Of a stretch of DNA of 64,000 nt, positions 18,622 to 28,824 are shown piece by piece. The notes under the pieces are model-generated. The model ran no database searches, was not told the origin of the DNA, and saw nothing but the letters and a program-made list of their open reading frames with translations. The stretch is from Acidithiobacillus sulfurivorans. Its GTDB lineage: Bacteria > Pseudomonadota > Gammaproteobacteria > Acidithiobacillales > Acidithiobacillaceae. The stretch covers positions 1 to 64,000 of the forward strand of contig NZ_JAAOMP010000075.1 of the NCBI RefSeq assembly GCF_018853815.1, written 5' to 3'. The first letter of the stretch is position 1; every line of letters starts with the position of its first letter. A program made the position numbers and the translations under genes.

Positions 18622-19242
18622 TCAGCGCATGGCTTTTTCGGCAGGGGTCAGGCTGCGTTTGAAGCTCTCCATTTGAAACAGGCGGTCCATATATTCCTGG
18701 GTAGCCTTAGCCGCTGCTGGCAGGCTGATGTCGAGCACGGGGAGGCGCCAGAGCAGGGGGGCAATGGCACAATCAAGAATGGACAGATCATCGCCAAAAA
18801 GAAAACGCTGTTGCGTAAAAATGGTGCTGAGTCCCGCCATGGTACTGCGGATCTGTTCTTTGGCCGTCTTGATTTGTTCCGGACTGAAGCCTGGCTGGAA
18901 AAGCGGCGCGAACCAGTCCTGATCAAAGCGCAGCAGCCCCAGACGAACTTTTGCCCGGGAAATAGGATCAACAGGAATAAGAGGAGGATGCGGAAAACGC
19001 TCGTCCAGGTACTCCATAATCAACACCGATTCATGGATGGCGAGGTCCCGGTCCAGGAGGGTGGGAACCTGATTGTAAGAATTGAGTTCAGCGAGTTCTT
19101 CAGGCTTCTGGGCGAGGTCAACTTCAATGGTCTGATATTCCATTGCCTTTTCTTCCAGAACAAAACGCACGCGCTGCGCATACACGCAATCGTCGCTGGA
19201 ATACAAGGTCATCAGAGTTTTTTTGCTGCTGGGCGTGGCCAT
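18622..19242 (-). CDS. sspA: Stringent starvation protein A (GST fold)
   Basis: SspA is an RNA-polymerase-associated protein with a glutathione-transferase fold that alters transcription during stress. The 206-residue protein has the thioredoxin-like N-terminal domain (MTLYSSDDCVYAQRVRFVLEEK), the NQVPTLLDRD loop and an all-helical C-terminal domain. The start was set at MATPSSKK, preceded by AAGGAAG. It is the first gene of a short minus-strand operon. A generic GST is the alternative, but length and the VYAQRVRFVL pattern favour SspA. The expected partner sspB is not next to it. Confidence 0.85.
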   Translation of the reverse strand: MATPSSKKTLMTLYSSDDCVYAQRVRFVLEEKAMEYQTIEVDLAQKPEELAELNSYNQVPTLLDRDLAIHESVLIMEYLDERFPHPPLIPVDPISRAKVRLGLLRFDQDWFAPLFQPGFSPEQIKTAKEQIRSTMAGLSTIFTQQRFLFGDDLSILDCAIAPLLWRLPVLDISLPAAAKATQEYMDRLFQMESFKRSLTPAEKAMR

Positions 19243-19535
19243 ATTTGAACTTCCTTGATCGCAAGTAGAGTATATCTTTAGCATGAAACCCGTAAGAGAT
19301 TTCATCGGCTCGTTGATTATACATGACTACCGCATTGTTGGGGTATTTCCATGAGAGCAGAGTGCCTGGTGGGAAAATATTATTTGTTAATGAATGTCAA
19401 TAGGTCTTGTCGAGGACTGTGGGTCGCTGTAAACTTCCTGACCAGTCGGTTAGTTGTATAGAGACAACAAAAGTTGTAACCTAAACCACAACTGTATGGG
19501 AGGGCGGTCCTGAGGATCGCATAGGAATTAAAATC
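19243..19535. other. Divergent spacer between sspA and lpxC
   Basis: No gene was found in these roughly 290 bases. A TATAAT-like -10 for sspA lies at 19316-19321 (minus) without a good -35. On the lpxC side there are alternating GTTGT and ACAAC words near 19454-19494, and a 7-bp hairpin with a 3-nt loop at 19504-19520, just before the AGGA ribosome site of lpxC. Confidence 0.45.
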
Positions 19536-20450
19536 ATGATCCGTCAGCGCACACTTAAAAATATGATTTGGGGCACCGGAATCGGCCTGCACAGTGGCCG
19601 CAAGGTTTATCTGGGCCTACGTCCTGCCCCGATTAACACCGGCATTGTTTTTCACCGGAGTGACATTGAGGGGGGCGCCTGGATCAAGGCTGATCCTCTC
19701 CATGTGGTGGATACCCGTCTTTCCACCAATATTGGCGATGGGCAGATTCGTGTGGGCACCATTGAACATCTGATGTCAGCTTTGGCTGGCTTGGGTATTG
19801 ATAATGCCTATATAGACCTGGATGGTCCGGAAGTGCCGATTATGGATGGTAGCGCGGCGCCTTTTGTTTTTTTGATTCAATGCGCGGGCATTGAAGAGCA
19901 GAATGCGCCCAAGCGTTTCATTCGTATCACTAAGCCACTGCTTGCCGAAGACGGTGATCGTTGGGTGCGTCTAGAACCTTTTGATGGATTCAAGGTGAGT
20001 TTCACCATTGATTTTGACCACCCTGTCGTCAAAAACGGTGGCCAGGACGTGACTGTGGATTTTTCACGCACTTCCTACCTGAAAGAAGTGGCGCGCGCCC
20101 GGACTTTTGGTTTTATGCGGGAAGTAGAAACCCTCCGAAAAATGGGCCTGGCTCTGGGTGGTAATCTGGATAATGCCATTGTGGTCGATGATTATCGCAT
20201 CCTCAATGAAGAGGGCTTGCGTTACACCAATGAGTTTGTCCGTCATAAGGTTCTTGATTCCATTGGTGATTTGTATCTGCTGGGACATCCTCTGGTGGGA
20301 CATTTTTCCGGGCATAAGGCAGGGCACGCCCTCAATAACAGCTTGTTGCGAGCCTTGTTGCAGCGCCAGGATGCCTGGGAGTTTGCGGATTATTCCGAAA
20401 GCTCTGCCCCCTTTTCCTTTGCAGAAAGCTTGGTGGCTTCTCCCGCCTGA
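19536..20450 (+). CDS. lpxC: UDP-3-O-acyl-N-acetylglucosamine deacetylase
   Basis: LpxC is the zinc-dependent committed step of lipid A synthesis, in the cytoplasm. The 304-residue protein has the zinc and catalytic motifs [28 protein letters not shown] (His and Asp ligands) and [10 protein letters not shown]. The ATG follows AGGA and a small leader hairpin. Its final 61 bases overlap, in antisense, the coding end of dciA. The lpxC-(x)-secA order is the usual gammaproteobacterial one. Confidence 0.96.
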   Translation: MIRQRTLKNMIWGTGIGLHSGRKVYLGLRPAPINTGIVFHRSDIEGGAWIKADPLHVVDTRLSTNIGDGQIRVGTIEHLMSALAGLGIDNAYIDLDGPEVPIMDGSAAPFVFLIQCAGIEEQNAPKRFIRITKPLLAEDGDRWVRLEPFDGFKVSFTIDFDHPVVKNGGQDVTVDFSRTSYLKEVARARTFGFMREVETLRKMGLALGGNLDNAIVVDDYRILNEEGLRYTNEFVRHKVLDSIGDLYLLGHPLVGHFSGHKAGHALNNSLLRALLQRQDAWEFADYSESSAPFSFAESLVASPA

Positions 20451-20905
20451 GCTTTTTCCAGGGTCTCTGCCAGGCGCAGCATGGCTCGGGCGATGTCTGG
20501 TGCCATCTGCTTGCTACTTTGTTTGAGGGTTTGGGCAGCCTGATCCGCGTAGATTTCAGGTTTTTTCTGTACTCTGGGCTGGGCGGGCAGTTGGGCATGC
20601 CAGTACCTGATGCTGGACTGGATATGTTGTACCGGATCTTCAGGAAATTCCTTATTCCAGCGTTTAATCACTTTTTTTTCATTGCGCCGTAACCACGCGT
20701 GCCAAACCGGACTTTGGCAAAGCACTTGTAAAGTGTTATCCGACCAGGCCACCAGCCAGGTATGGTCCTGGATTTCCAGGTCGAGCATGGCATTCCAGGC
20801 AGGCTGACGTTCCCGCAGCAGGCGGGCATACTGAACGATGCTGCCGACATTTCCTGAGTGGCGTAGTGTAAATGGGCGTTGTGGTCGCTGTCGTTTATCA
20901 TTCAT
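20390..20905 (-). CDS. dciA: DciA-like (DUF721) protein
   Basis: The 171-residue protein looks like the DUF721/DciA family, the ancestral loader or regulator of the replicative helicase DnaB in bacteria without DnaC. Visible is a small KH-like N-terminal module ([30 protein letters not shown]) with a basic, disordered C-terminal part. A DUF721 gene between lpxC and secA on the opposite strand is a recurring arrangement. It converges on lpxC with a 61-base coding overlap and diverges from secA. Confidence 0.72.
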   Translation of the reverse strand: MNDKRQRPQRPFTLRHSGNVGSIVQYARLLRERQPAWNAMLDLEIQDHTWLVAWSDNTLQVLCQSPVWHAWLRRNEKKVIKRWNKEFPEDPVQHIQSSIRYWHAQLPAQPRVQKKPEIYADQAAQTLKQSSKQMAPDIARAMLRLAETLEKAQAGEATKLSAKEKGAELSE

Positions 20906-20955
20906 GGGCTTTCATGCTAACCTGCAAAATATTTTTTACCTAGGTTTGTCTATTC

Positions 20956-23712
20956 ATGTTTGGAACCATCATCCGTCATGTGGTTGGTAGTCGCAATGAG
21001 CGTCTGATTAAGAAAGCCCGTGCTGTAGTGATCAGAATCAATGCGCTGGAAGAGCAATACCAGGCCATGGACGATACCAGTCTGGCTGGGCAGACAGCTC
21101 TTTTCAAAGAGCGTATCGCCCGGGGTGAAAGTCTGGATGCCGTGCTGCCCGAAGCTTTTGCCGTGGTTCGCGAAGCTACCCGGCGGGTAATAGGTATGCG
21201 CCACTATGACGTGCAGCTGATTGGCGGATATATGCTGCATGAGGGCAAAATCGCAGAAATGCGGACCGGTGAAGGTAAGACGCTGGTCGCTACCCTGCCC
21301 GCTTATTTGAATGCCTTGCGCGGCAAGGGCGTGCACGTAATTACCGTCAATGATTATCTGGCTAGCCGCGATGCCCAATGGGTTGCCAAAATACATAATT
21401 TTCTGGGTCTTAGTGTGGGCACCATCATTTCCGATCTGGCTACGGAAGACCGGCGTGCGGCTTATGCAGCCGATATTACCTATGGTACCAATAATGAATT
21501 CGGCTTTGATTATTTGCGCGACAATATGGCTTTCTCACCCGCAGACCGGGTCCAGCGCGGTTTGCATTATGCAATTATTGACGAAGTAGACTCCATCCTC
21601 ATTGATGAAGCGCGGACTCCTCTGATTATCAGTGGCCCCACGGAAGAAAATACGGATTTGTATTTCCGGGTAGACAAGCTGGTAGGGCAATTTGTCGTCG
21701 AGGAAGATTACACGGTTGACGAAAAAGCCAAGCAGGTGATGCTCACCGAGGAAGGTATCGAAAAGGCTGAAAGGCTCATGGCTGAACATGGCCTGCTGAC
21801 TGAAGATAATCTTTACGATCTGGCTAATGTCACCCTGGTACATCATCTGAATCAGGCGCTGCGGGCGCATGTCATTTATCATCGCGAAACCGACTACATT
21901 GTCCGTGATGGTGAAGTTTGTATTGTGGATGAATTTACCGGTCGTATGATGACCGGTCGGCGCTGGTCCGACGGATTGCATCAGGCGGTTGAAGCCAAGG
22001 AAGGGGTCGAGGTCCAGAATGAAAATCAGACGCTGGCTTCCATTACCTTCCAGAATTATTTCCGGATGTACGACAAGCTTTCCGGAATGACCGGCACGGC
22101 AGATACCGAAGCGTTTGAACTGAACCAGATTTATAATCTGGAAGTGGTGGTTATCCCGACCCACAAGCCGGTACGACGTCTGGATATGGCGGATCTTATT
22201 TATCGCACGGCTCAGGAAAAATGGACGGCGATTGTTGAGGATATTCGTGATTGTCATCAGCGTGGACAACCGGTGTTGGTGGGTACAACCTCCATTGAGC
22301 ACAACGAGTTTCTCTCACATTTGCTCAAGCAGGCCAAAACTCCCCATGAAGTGTTGAACGCCAAGCAACACCAACGGGAGGCGGAAATTATCGCCCAGGC
22401 GGGTACGCCCGGAGCGATAACCATTGCCACCAATATGGCCGGGCGCGGTACGGATATTGTGCTGGGTGGGAATGTTGGTCATCAGGTAGATATGGTGCTG
22501 GCAGATCCGGATATGGATGAAGAACGTAAAAGTGAGCGTGCCGAAGCCCTGAAAAATGGTTGGCAAGGCTTGCATGATCGGGCAATCGAAGCAGGCGGTC
22601 TGCATATTATTGGTACTGAACGTCATGAATCACGGCGTGTGGATAATCAGTTGCGGGGTCGTTCCGGTCGTCAGGGCGATCCGGGCACCACCCGTTTTTA
22701 TCTGTGTCTGGAAGATCCGCTGATGCGGATTTTCGGCAGTGACCGTTTGGGTGGACTGATGCAGAAACTGGGGATGAAAGAGGGCGAGGCCATCGAACAT
22801 CCCTGGGTTACCAAATCCATTGAAAATGCGCAACGCAAGGTCGAAAGCCGCAACTTCGATATTCGCAAACAACTGCTGGAATATGATGATGTAGCGAACG
22901 AGCAGCGCAAAATCATTTATCAGCAGCGCAATGCCTTTATGGATGCGGATGATGTCAGCGAGGAAATCCAGGTGTTGCGTGAGGATGTACTGGATGCAGT
23001 GCTGGCAGATTACACCCCTGCCGGAGTCATGGAAGAAGAATGGGATGTTCCGGGTCTGGAGTCGGCTCTGCAGCGGGTGTTTGGACTCGAAGCGCCCGTC
23101 GGGCAGTGGCTGGAACTGGACAAGCGTTTGAACTACGAAGGTCTGCGCAGCAAAGTCATGGAGCTGGTGCAGACGTCTTATGCCGAGAAAGAAGCCTTGA
23201 TGGGTAGCGAAATGGCGCGTCATTTTGAAAAGTCCATCATGCTGCAGGTGCTGGACAGCCAGTGGAAAGATCATCTGGCCAGTATGGATCATCTTCGCGA
23301 AGGCATTCATTTACGCGGTTATGCGCAGAAAAATCCCAAGCAGGAATATAAAAAAGAGTCCTTGGCGATGTTCAACAGCATGTTGGCGCGTATGCGCGAA
23401 GAGGTCATCAGTACTTTGTCGCGTCTGCATGTCAGTCCGGCAGCGGAAACCATGGATTGGGACGCCCTGGCGCGTGCCGCAGCACCCCAGCACTTACAGT
23501 TTTCTCATCCTGATTTTGCGGCAGAGCCGGGGGCTGAAAATTCAGGCTTGACCGCATTGGCCGGGGGCGTCCTCGGAGAACAGCTGACTGATTCGTCCAC
23601 CCATTTTCCTGCGCAATCGCCCCTGATTGCCGATGATAAAATTGGCCGGAATCAGCCCTGCCCCTGTGGATCAGGCAAAAAATACAAGCATTGTCACGGA
23701 CGCTTACAATAA
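20956..23712 (+). CDS. secA: Preprotein translocase ATPase SecA
   Basis: SecA drives protein export through SecYEG. The 918-residue protein has Walker [15 protein letters not shown] near residue 102, the [19 protein letters not shown] segment, the preprotein crosslinking and helical scaffold domains, and a C-terminal zinc finger [14 protein letters not shown] that binds SecB and lipid. The length is normal. No SecM-like arrest leader was seen upstream, so autoregulation of the E. coli kind is not apparent. Confidence 0.97.
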   Translation: MFGTIIRHVVGSRNERLIKKARAVVIRINALEEQYQAMDDTSLAGQTALFKERIARGESLDAVLPEAFAVVREATRRVIGMRHYDVQLIGGYMLHEGKIAEMRTGEGKTLVATLPAYLNALRGKGVHVITVNDYLASRDAQWVAKIHNFLGLSVGTIISDLATEDRRAAYAADITYGTNNEFGFDYLRDNMAFSPADRVQRGLHYAIIDEVDSILIDEARTPLIISGPTEENTDLYFRVDKLVGQFVVEEDYTVDEKAKQVMLTEEGIEKAERLMAEHGLLTEDNLYDLANVTLVHHLNQALRAHVIYHRETDYIVRDGEVCIVDEFTGRMMTGRRWSDGLHQAVEAKEGVEVQNENQTLASITFQNYFRMYDKLSGMTGTADTEAFELNQIYNLEVVVIPTHKPVRRLDMADLIYRTAQEKWTAIVEDIRDCHQRGQPVLVGTTSIEHNEFLSHLLKQAKTPHEVLNAKQHQREAEIIAQAGTPGAITIATNMAGRGTDIVLGGNVGHQVDMVLADPDMDEERKSERAEALKNGWQGLHDRAIEAGGLHIIGTERHESRRVDNQLRGRSGRQGDPGTTRFYLCLEDPLMRIFGSDRLGGLMQKLGMKEGEAIEHPWVTKSIENAQRKVESRNFDIRKQLLEYDDVANEQRKIIYQQRNAFMDADDVSEEIQVLREDVLDAVLADYTPAGVMEEEWDVPGLESALQRVFGLEAPVGQWLELDKRLNYEGLRSKVMELVQTSYAEKEALMGSEMARHFEKSIMLQVLDSQWKDHLASMDHLREGIHLRGYAQKNPKQEYKKESLAMFNSMLARMREEVISTLSRLHVSPAAETMDWDALARAAAPQHLQFSHPDFAAEPGAENSGLTALAGGVLGEQLTDSSTHFPAQSPLIADDKIGRNQPCPCGSGKKYKHCHGRLQ

Positions 23713-23721
23713 GGAGCTGCT

Positions 23722-24948
23722 ATGGCTGTTGGCCTTCTTCCTCCCCACGATTTGCTGCCTGTAGCCGGTGTGCGGCTGGCGGTCACCGAAGCGGGCATCC
23801 GCTATGCCGGACGCCGTGATCTCACCCTGATTGCTGTGGATGAAGGCACCCAGGTAGCGGGAGTGTTTACGCGGAACCGCTTCTCGGCGGCTCCGGTATT
23901 GGTGGCCCAGCGGCATTTGTCCTCGGCAACCCCCATTCGGGCGCTGGTCATCAATACGGGTAATGCCAATGCGGGTACGGGGGCTGCAGGCTTGCAGGCG
24001 GCAGAAGATTCCTGCCGGGTTGTGGCTGTCGCTTTGGATTGTCCTTCCGAGTCGGTGCTGCCCTTTTCGACCGGGGTGATTGGTGAGCCGGTGGATCTGG
24101 CCGGAAAAATCTCTGCCGCGCTTCCCGTCTTAAAAATACATCTGGATGAAAATCATTGGGAAATAGCGGCTGCTGCCATTATGACCACCGATACGATCCC
24201 CAAAGCCTGCTCGCAGCAGATGGATCTGGATGGTCAGGTAGTGACGGTAACGGGCATGGCCAAGGGTTCCGGCATGATTCGTCCGGATATGGCGACCATG
24301 CTGGCTTATATGGCTACCGATGCACCCTTGCGAGCAGAGGCTTTGCAGCAGTGTCTGCAAGACGCCATGGCGCAATCGTTCAATCGGATTACGGTAGATG
24401 GAGACACTTCTACCAATGACGCCTGTATTTTGATGGCGACGGGTAAAATTGCCGCTGAGCCCATTAGCAGTGTCGAAGATCCGCGCTATGCGCCGCTCTG
24501 TGCGGCGATCACCGAGGTGGCGCAATTTTTGGCCCAGGCCATTGTTCGGGATGGGGAGGGTGCCAGTAAATTTATTCCTATCCACATTGCGGGGGGGCGC
24601 AATGAGGAGGAATGTTTGCAGGTGGCCTATCGCATGGCTCACAGTCCTTTGATCAAGACCGCTTTTTTTGCTTCGGACCCCAACTGGGGACGTTTGCTGG
24701 CCGCCATTGGTTCGGCCGGGGTAGATGATCTGGAAGTGGATAAGGTTCAGGTCAGTCTGGGAGAGACGCGCATTGTCCAGGATGGTGCCCGAGATCCTGA
24801 TTACACCGAGGCTGCCGGGCAGGCGGTGATGGCCGAGGCAGAAATCCCGGTGCGGGTGGATTTGGGTCGCGGGCTGGCGAGCGCGACAATCTGGACCTGT
24901 GATTTATCCTATGACTACGTGCGTATTAACGCCGATTATCGCAGCTGA
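23722..24948 (+). CDS. argJ: Glutamate N-acetyltransferase / ornithine acetyltransferase
   Basis: ArgJ recycles the acetyl group from N-acetylornithine to glutamate in arginine synthesis and self-cleaves. The 408-residue precursor has the cleavage site at the threonine of [14 protein letters not shown], with KGSGMIR before it and the TNDAC segment after. AAGGAG precedes the ATG, 9 bases after secA. The downstream Nudix gene overlaps by one base. Together with argB at 53 kb this indicates the cyclic arginine pathway. Confidence 0.95.
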   Translation: MAVGLLPPHDLLPVAGVRLAVTEAGIRYAGRRDLTLIAVDEGTQVAGVFTRNRFSAAPVLVAQRHLSSATPIRALVINTGNANAGTGAAGLQAAEDSCRVVAVALDCPSESVLPFSTGVIGEPVDLAGKISAALPVLKIHLDENHWEIAAAAIMTTDTIPKACSQQMDLDGQVVTVTGMAKGSGMIRPDMATMLAYMATDAPLRAEALQQCLQDAMAQSFNRITVDGDTSTNDACILMATGKIAAEPISSVEDPRYAPLCAAITEVAQFLAQAIVRDGEGASKFIPIHIAGGRNEEECLQVAYRMAHSPLIKTAFFASDPNWGRLLAAIGSAGVDDLEVDKVQVSLGETRIVQDGARDPDYTEAAGQAVMAEAEIPVRVDLGRGLASATIWTCDLSYDYVRINADYRS

Positions 24949-25937
24949 TGACAGTCGTTCCTGTAGCCACGGGTATTGTTGAGGACGAAAATGGTCGTCT
25001 GCTTATTTCCTTGCGCCCTGAAGGCAAACCCTGGCCGGGGTTTTGGGAGTTTCCCGGTGGAAAGGTGGACCCGGGTGAAACGCCTGTGGAAGCCCTGCAT
25101 CGGGAGTTATGGGAAGAGATTGGCATCCGGGTGCTGGATGCGGAACCATTCCGGACCCTGGATTATACCTACCCCGAGCGGACAGTGCGCCTGCATTTTT
25201 ACCGGGTGCGACGCTGGAATGGTGCGGCTCACGGTAAGGAAGGACAGCAGGTTCGCTGGTTGTATCCCTGGGAAATTCCGGCGTTGGAATGTCTGCCCGC
25301 CAACCTGCGGATGACGGCAGCGGTATTGGAAGAATTTCTGCCGCACCCGCCACTATGCCTGATTGCAGATCCGGCCCGTGTGGAGCCCCAGGCATTCGCT
25401 CATGCCTGGCGAGAAGCACTGAGAGCCGGCCTGCAATGGGTGATCCTGCGTTGCAAAAGCTCTGTGGATGAAGAGCGCGCGAAGTTGTTGGAATCTCTTT
25501 GCGCAGAATCCCTGGCCGCAGGTACGCAGGTCTGGCTGAATCATGCTGAGCCTTTGCCAGACTGGCCGCATAGCGGTCGTCATCTGACGCAATCCCAATT
25601 GGAAGCTGGCTTGCGGCCTGCAGGGCCTTTTGGCGTTTCCTGTCATGATGCCGGGGAAATTCACCAGGCGGCTCAGGCGGGAGCCCGTTATGCCTTGCTT
25701 TCCCCATTGTTTTCCACCCGCTCCCATCCGGATACGTTGCCTTTAGGCGAAAAAGTTTTTGCTGAACTAGCGGAAACTTCGGCTATACCGCTTATTGCCT
25801 TGGGTGGGCTAACGGCGGAGCGTGTTCCTGCGGCAATGGCTGCCGGGGCCAGTGGGGTTGCTATCCTCTCGGGAATTATCGAGGCTTCTGATCCTTTTAC
25901 TGCTACCAGTGATTTTCTGCGCTATTGGAGGCCCTGA
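24948..25937 (+). CDS. Nudix hydrolase fused to ThiE-like domain
   Basis: The first about 130 residues form a MutT-type Nudix domain with a complete Nudix box at residues 38-60 (GGKVDPGE...RELWEEIGI), preceded by [14 protein letters not shown], typical of 8-oxo-dGTP pyrophosphatases. Residues about 135-329 resemble the TIM-barrel thiamine phosphate synthase family ([29 protein letters not shown]). This MutT-TenI/ThiE fusion is known in gammaproteobacteria; the role of its second half is unclear. It overlaps the argJ stop by one base. Confidence 0.88.
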   Translation: MTVVPVATGIVEDENGRLLISLRPEGKPWPGFWEFPGGKVDPGETPVEALHRELWEEIGIRVLDAEPFRTLDYTYPERTVRLHFYRVRRWNGAAHGKEGQQVRWLYPWEIPALECLPANLRMTAAVLEEFLPHPPLCLIADPARVEPQAFAHAWREALRAGLQWVILRCKSSVDEERAKLLESLCAESLAAGTQVWLNHAEPLPDWPHSGRHLTQSQLEAGLRPAGPFGVSCHDAGEIHQAAQAGARYALLSPLFSTRSHPDTLPLGEKVFAELAETSAIPLIALGGLTAERVPAAMAAGASGVAILSGIIEASDPFTATSDFLRYWRP

Positions 25938-26906
25938 GTGCCCCGAATTTCGGTCGTGATCCCGCTGTACAACGAAATCGACAACGTCACACCGCTTTGT
26001 GATGCCTTGAGTGTGGCGCTGGCGGGGGCTGATGTTGAAATCATCATTGTCGATGATGGTAGTCGTGATGGCAGTGCGGCGGCCCTGGACCGAGAAGCCG
26101 CAGCACGCGGAGACCATTTCAAGATGATTCATCTGCAAAGAAATTTTGGCCAGACAGCGGCGATGCAGGCGGGGATTGATGCTGCCCGGGGGGAGGTCAT
26201 CGTGACCCTGGATGCTGACCTGCAAAATGATCCTCAGGATATTCTGCCTTTGGCCGAGCGCTTGCTGGCTGAAAATCTGGATGTGGTAGCGGGTTGGCGC
26301 AAAAATCGTCAGGATGGCCTGTTTTTGCGCAAAATACCTTCGCGTATTGCCAATCGACTCATTCGCCGCTTTACGGGCGTGCGTTTACATGATTATGGAT
26401 GCACGCTCAAAGCCTACCGGGCTTCGGTGATCAAAGGGGTGCGCCTTTATGGAGAAATGCACCGCTTTATCCCGGCCTGGTTATCGACCCTGACCTACAC
26501 CGATCGTATTGTGGAAGTGCCCGTGCGTCACCATGCGCGCGTGGCAGGTAAGAGTAAGTACGGAATTTCCCGAACTTTTCGGGTGCTGGTAGACTTGTTG
26601 TTTGTTAAGTTTTTTCTGGGTTACAGCCAGCGACCCATGCATTTTTTTGGTACCGTCGGACTGTTTTCGCTGTTTATAGGTTCCGGCATGCTGATTTATT
26701 TGTTTATTGATAAATTCGCCGAAGGCGCAGAGATTTCCGGTCGGCCCATGCTCATTGCGGGCGTCCTGTTTTTTCTGGGAGGGCTGCAGTTTTTGAATAC
26801 GGGGATTGTCGGGGAAATGCTGTCGCGGATATACCATGAATCCCAGGACAAAAAGACTTATGTGATTCGCCATACGGTGCATCTTGACCCGGGTGCCGAA
26901 CCCTGA
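25938..26906 (+). CDS. ArnC/DPM1-like GT2 polyprenyl-phosphate sugar transferase
   Basis: The 322-residue protein has a GT2 domain (ISVVIPLYNE, IVDDGSRDGS, TLDADLQNDPQD) followed by two C-terminal membrane helices at about 230-255 and 265-290. This is the ArnC/GtrB layout, in which a nucleotide-sugar donor is loaded onto undecaprenyl phosphate at the cytoplasmic face. The GTG start abuts the previous stop. The next gene overlaps it by one base and encodes a deacetylase, suggesting that the carried sugar is deacylated. The sugar itself is not identifiable. Confidence 0.85.
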   Translation: MPRISVVIPLYNEIDNVTPLCDALSVALAGADVEIIIVDDGSRDGSAAALDREAAARGDHFKMIHLQRNFGQTAAMQAGIDAARGEVIVTLDADLQNDPQDILPLAERLLAENLDVVAGWRKNRQDGLFLRKIPSRIANRLIRRFTGVRLHDYGCTLKAYRASVIKGVRLYGEMHRFIPAWLSTLTYTDRIVEVPVRHHARVAGKSKYGISRTFRVLVDLLFVKFFLGYSQRPMHFFGTVGLFSLFIGSGMLIYLFIDKFAEGAEISGRPMLIAGVLFFLGGLQFLNTGIVGEMLSRIYHESQDKKTYVIRHTVHLDPGAEP

Positions 26907-27622
26907 TGCCCGTTCCTATTTTGATGTATCACAATATTGACCGCGCACCCAAAGGGGTGAAATTGCGCGGTCTTTACGTTTCTCCAGAACGATTCCGGCG
27001 TCAGATGGCATTGCTGCATCGCTTTGGTTATCAGGGTTTGTCCATGTCTGCGGCCTTACCCTATATTCGTGGCGAAGCCAAAGGAAAAGTAGTTGCCATT
27101 ACCTTTGATGATGGTTATCGGGATAATCTGGAAAATGCCTTACCGGTTTTGCAGCATTATGGATTTACGGCGACCTGTTACATGGTCAGCGCGGCACTGG
27201 GTGCGGATAATGCTTGGGATGCGGCAGATCTGGGCGTACACAAGCCGTTGATGTCCGAAACAGAGTTGCGGCAATGGCAAGCGGCCGGGATGGAAGTCGG
27301 CGCCCATAGTCGCCATCATCCCCGTCTGCCGGATTTGACGGAAGCGGATCTGCTGAACGAAATGGCCGGTTCCCGTCAGGATCTGGAAAAATTGTTGGAT
27401 GTTCCCGTCACGCAATTTTGTTATCCCTACGGTGCCGCAGGACAGCGCGAGCGTGAAGCGGCAAAACAGGCCGGGTTTTTGGCGGCAGTGACCGTGCGCC
27501 GGGGGCGTGCCCGAGCGGGGGGAGAGGACCCTTTTGACCTTCCCCGGGTCATGGTCGGCGGACATCACGGCCCGCATGTATTCCCTATGCAGATCTGGAC
27601 AGCACATGAGGATCGGCATTGA
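26906..27622 (+). CDS. NodB-type polysaccharide deacetylase, cytoplasmic
   Basis: The 238-residue protein is a carbohydrate esterase 4 domain: ILMYHNI at the N-terminus, catalytic and metal aspartates in TFDDGYRD (Asp68, Asp69), metal histidines His134 and His138 in the AHSRHHP motif, and FCYPYGA. There is no signal peptide or membrane segment, so it should act inside the cell, as ArnD does on undecaprenyl-linked sugars. Its position between an ArnC-like transferase and a GT4, with a PMT enzyme downstream, supports removal of an acyl group from an aminosugar on a lipid carrier or LPS intermediate. Confidence 0.85.
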   Translation: MPVPILMYHNIDRAPKGVKLRGLYVSPERFRRQMALLHRFGYQGLSMSAALPYIRGEAKGKVVAITFDDGYRDNLENALPVLQHYGFTATCYMVSAALGADNAWDAADLGVHKPLMSETELRQWQAAGMEVGAHSRHHPRLPDLTEADLLNEMAGSRQDLEKLLDVPVTQFCYPYGAAGQREREAAKQAGFLAAVTVRRGRARAGGEDPFDLPRVMVGGHHGPHVFPMQIWTAHEDRH

Positions 27623-28698
27623 GCACCGGGCTGCGGTTGCTCTGGGTGGGAACAAATCCGGGGGGTGGAGGTACAGAAACCCATATGATCACCATGTGTC
27701 GCGCTTTGGCGGATGCTGGCGTGGACATGCATGCCTTCGTGCATCCCCAGGGACATATTGGCGAAGCTTTGTCTGACAGTTTGGTCAAGCTGCACTATGG
27801 TGCGTTTCGTAACAGTGCCGATGCGCCAGCCATGCGCAAGCTATGGAAAATTATCCGTCATGTGCAACCCGATTGGCTGATCGGGAGTTTCAGCAAGGAA
27901 TACTGGCCACTGGCCATACTCAGTCGGATGAGTGGCCGTCCTCTGGTATTGTTCCGGCATATGGATTTACGCCTCAGACCCAGCACCCGCTGGCTTTTAT
28001 CCCGCTGGCCCTTGCGGCTTTTCGCCATATCCGAATACTTGCGTCGTCGTCTGATTGAACAGGGCATTCCTCCGGCGCGGGTAGAAGTACTCCTGAATCC
28101 CATCCATCTGGCAGAATTCCATCGAGATGCCGAAGCCCGTCAAAATCGGCGACGCGATTTGGGGTTGACTGATGCGGATTTTCTGTTGGGTTTTGTGGGT
28201 GCCTGGCATCGTGGTAAAGGCGTTTTCATGTTGGCCGATGCCATTGATGCCGCCCACGCACAAAATGCGCATGTTCATGGCCTATGGTTAGGCGGTGGGG
28301 CGCATGAGGAAGCATTGAGATCCCGTCTGACCAATAAACCCTGGCACCATGTGCTGGGTTGGCAAAATCCGGTAATGCCTTGGTATAGTGTCATGGATGC
28401 TTTGGCCCTGCCGTCCATAGAACCCGATACTTTCGGCAGGGTTTGTCTGGAGGCGCAGGCTTGTGGAACACCAGTGCTGGGCGCGGACATAGGGGGTATT
28501 CCCGAAAGTTTTGTGGATGGCCAGGGAGGATGGTTGTTGCCGGCTGGAGATGTAACAGCATGGCTTAAAACCACTTTAAATCTGGCAGAAAAAAAACAAA
28601 CCTTGAATGTTTCTATGGGGTTTGACTATGCAAAGAAGTATTCGTCGACGGTTATTAGTGAGGAATTTTTGAAGCTTTTAGAGATCGATGGTAATTAA
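27619..28698 (+). CDS. Family 4 glycosyltransferase
   Basis: The 359-residue GT-B protein has the N-terminal glycine loop TNPGGGGTETH and the C-terminal nucleotide-sugar signature EPDTFGRVCLEAQACGTPVL with the usual E-x7-E. The only early start is a TTG overlapping the deacetylase stop by 4 bases. It is cytoplasmic or membrane-peripheral and most likely builds an LPS core or O-chain sugar. Acceptor and donor cannot be told from the sequence. Confidence 0.85.
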   Translation: MSTGLRLLWVGTNPGGGGTETHMITMCRALADAGVDMHAFVHPQGHIGEALSDSLVKLHYGAFRNSADAPAMRKLWKIIRHVQPDWLIGSFSKEYWPLAILSRMSGRPLVLFRHMDLRLRPSTRWLLSRWPLRLFAISEYLRRRLIEQGIPPARVEVLLNPIHLAEFHRDAEARQNRRRDLGLTDADFLLGFVGAWHRGKGVFMLADAIDAAHAQNAHVHGLWLGGGAHEEALRSRLTNKPWHHVLGWQNPVMPWYSVMDALALPSIEPDTFGRVCLEAQACGTPVLGADIGGIPESFVDGQGGWLLPAGDVTAWLKTTLNLAEKKQTLNVSMGFDYAKKYSSTVISEEFLKLLEIDGN

Positions 28699-28824
28699 TA
28701 AATGGGTAGTGCGTCATGGGGCAACGTAATTTTTTGATGGAGATGGTGGTTGAAACTCAGCCGAGACGATATTGGTGTGTGCTTAAGTATTTTAAGACAG
28801 TGGTTGTGGAATGAGGCAAGCTTT

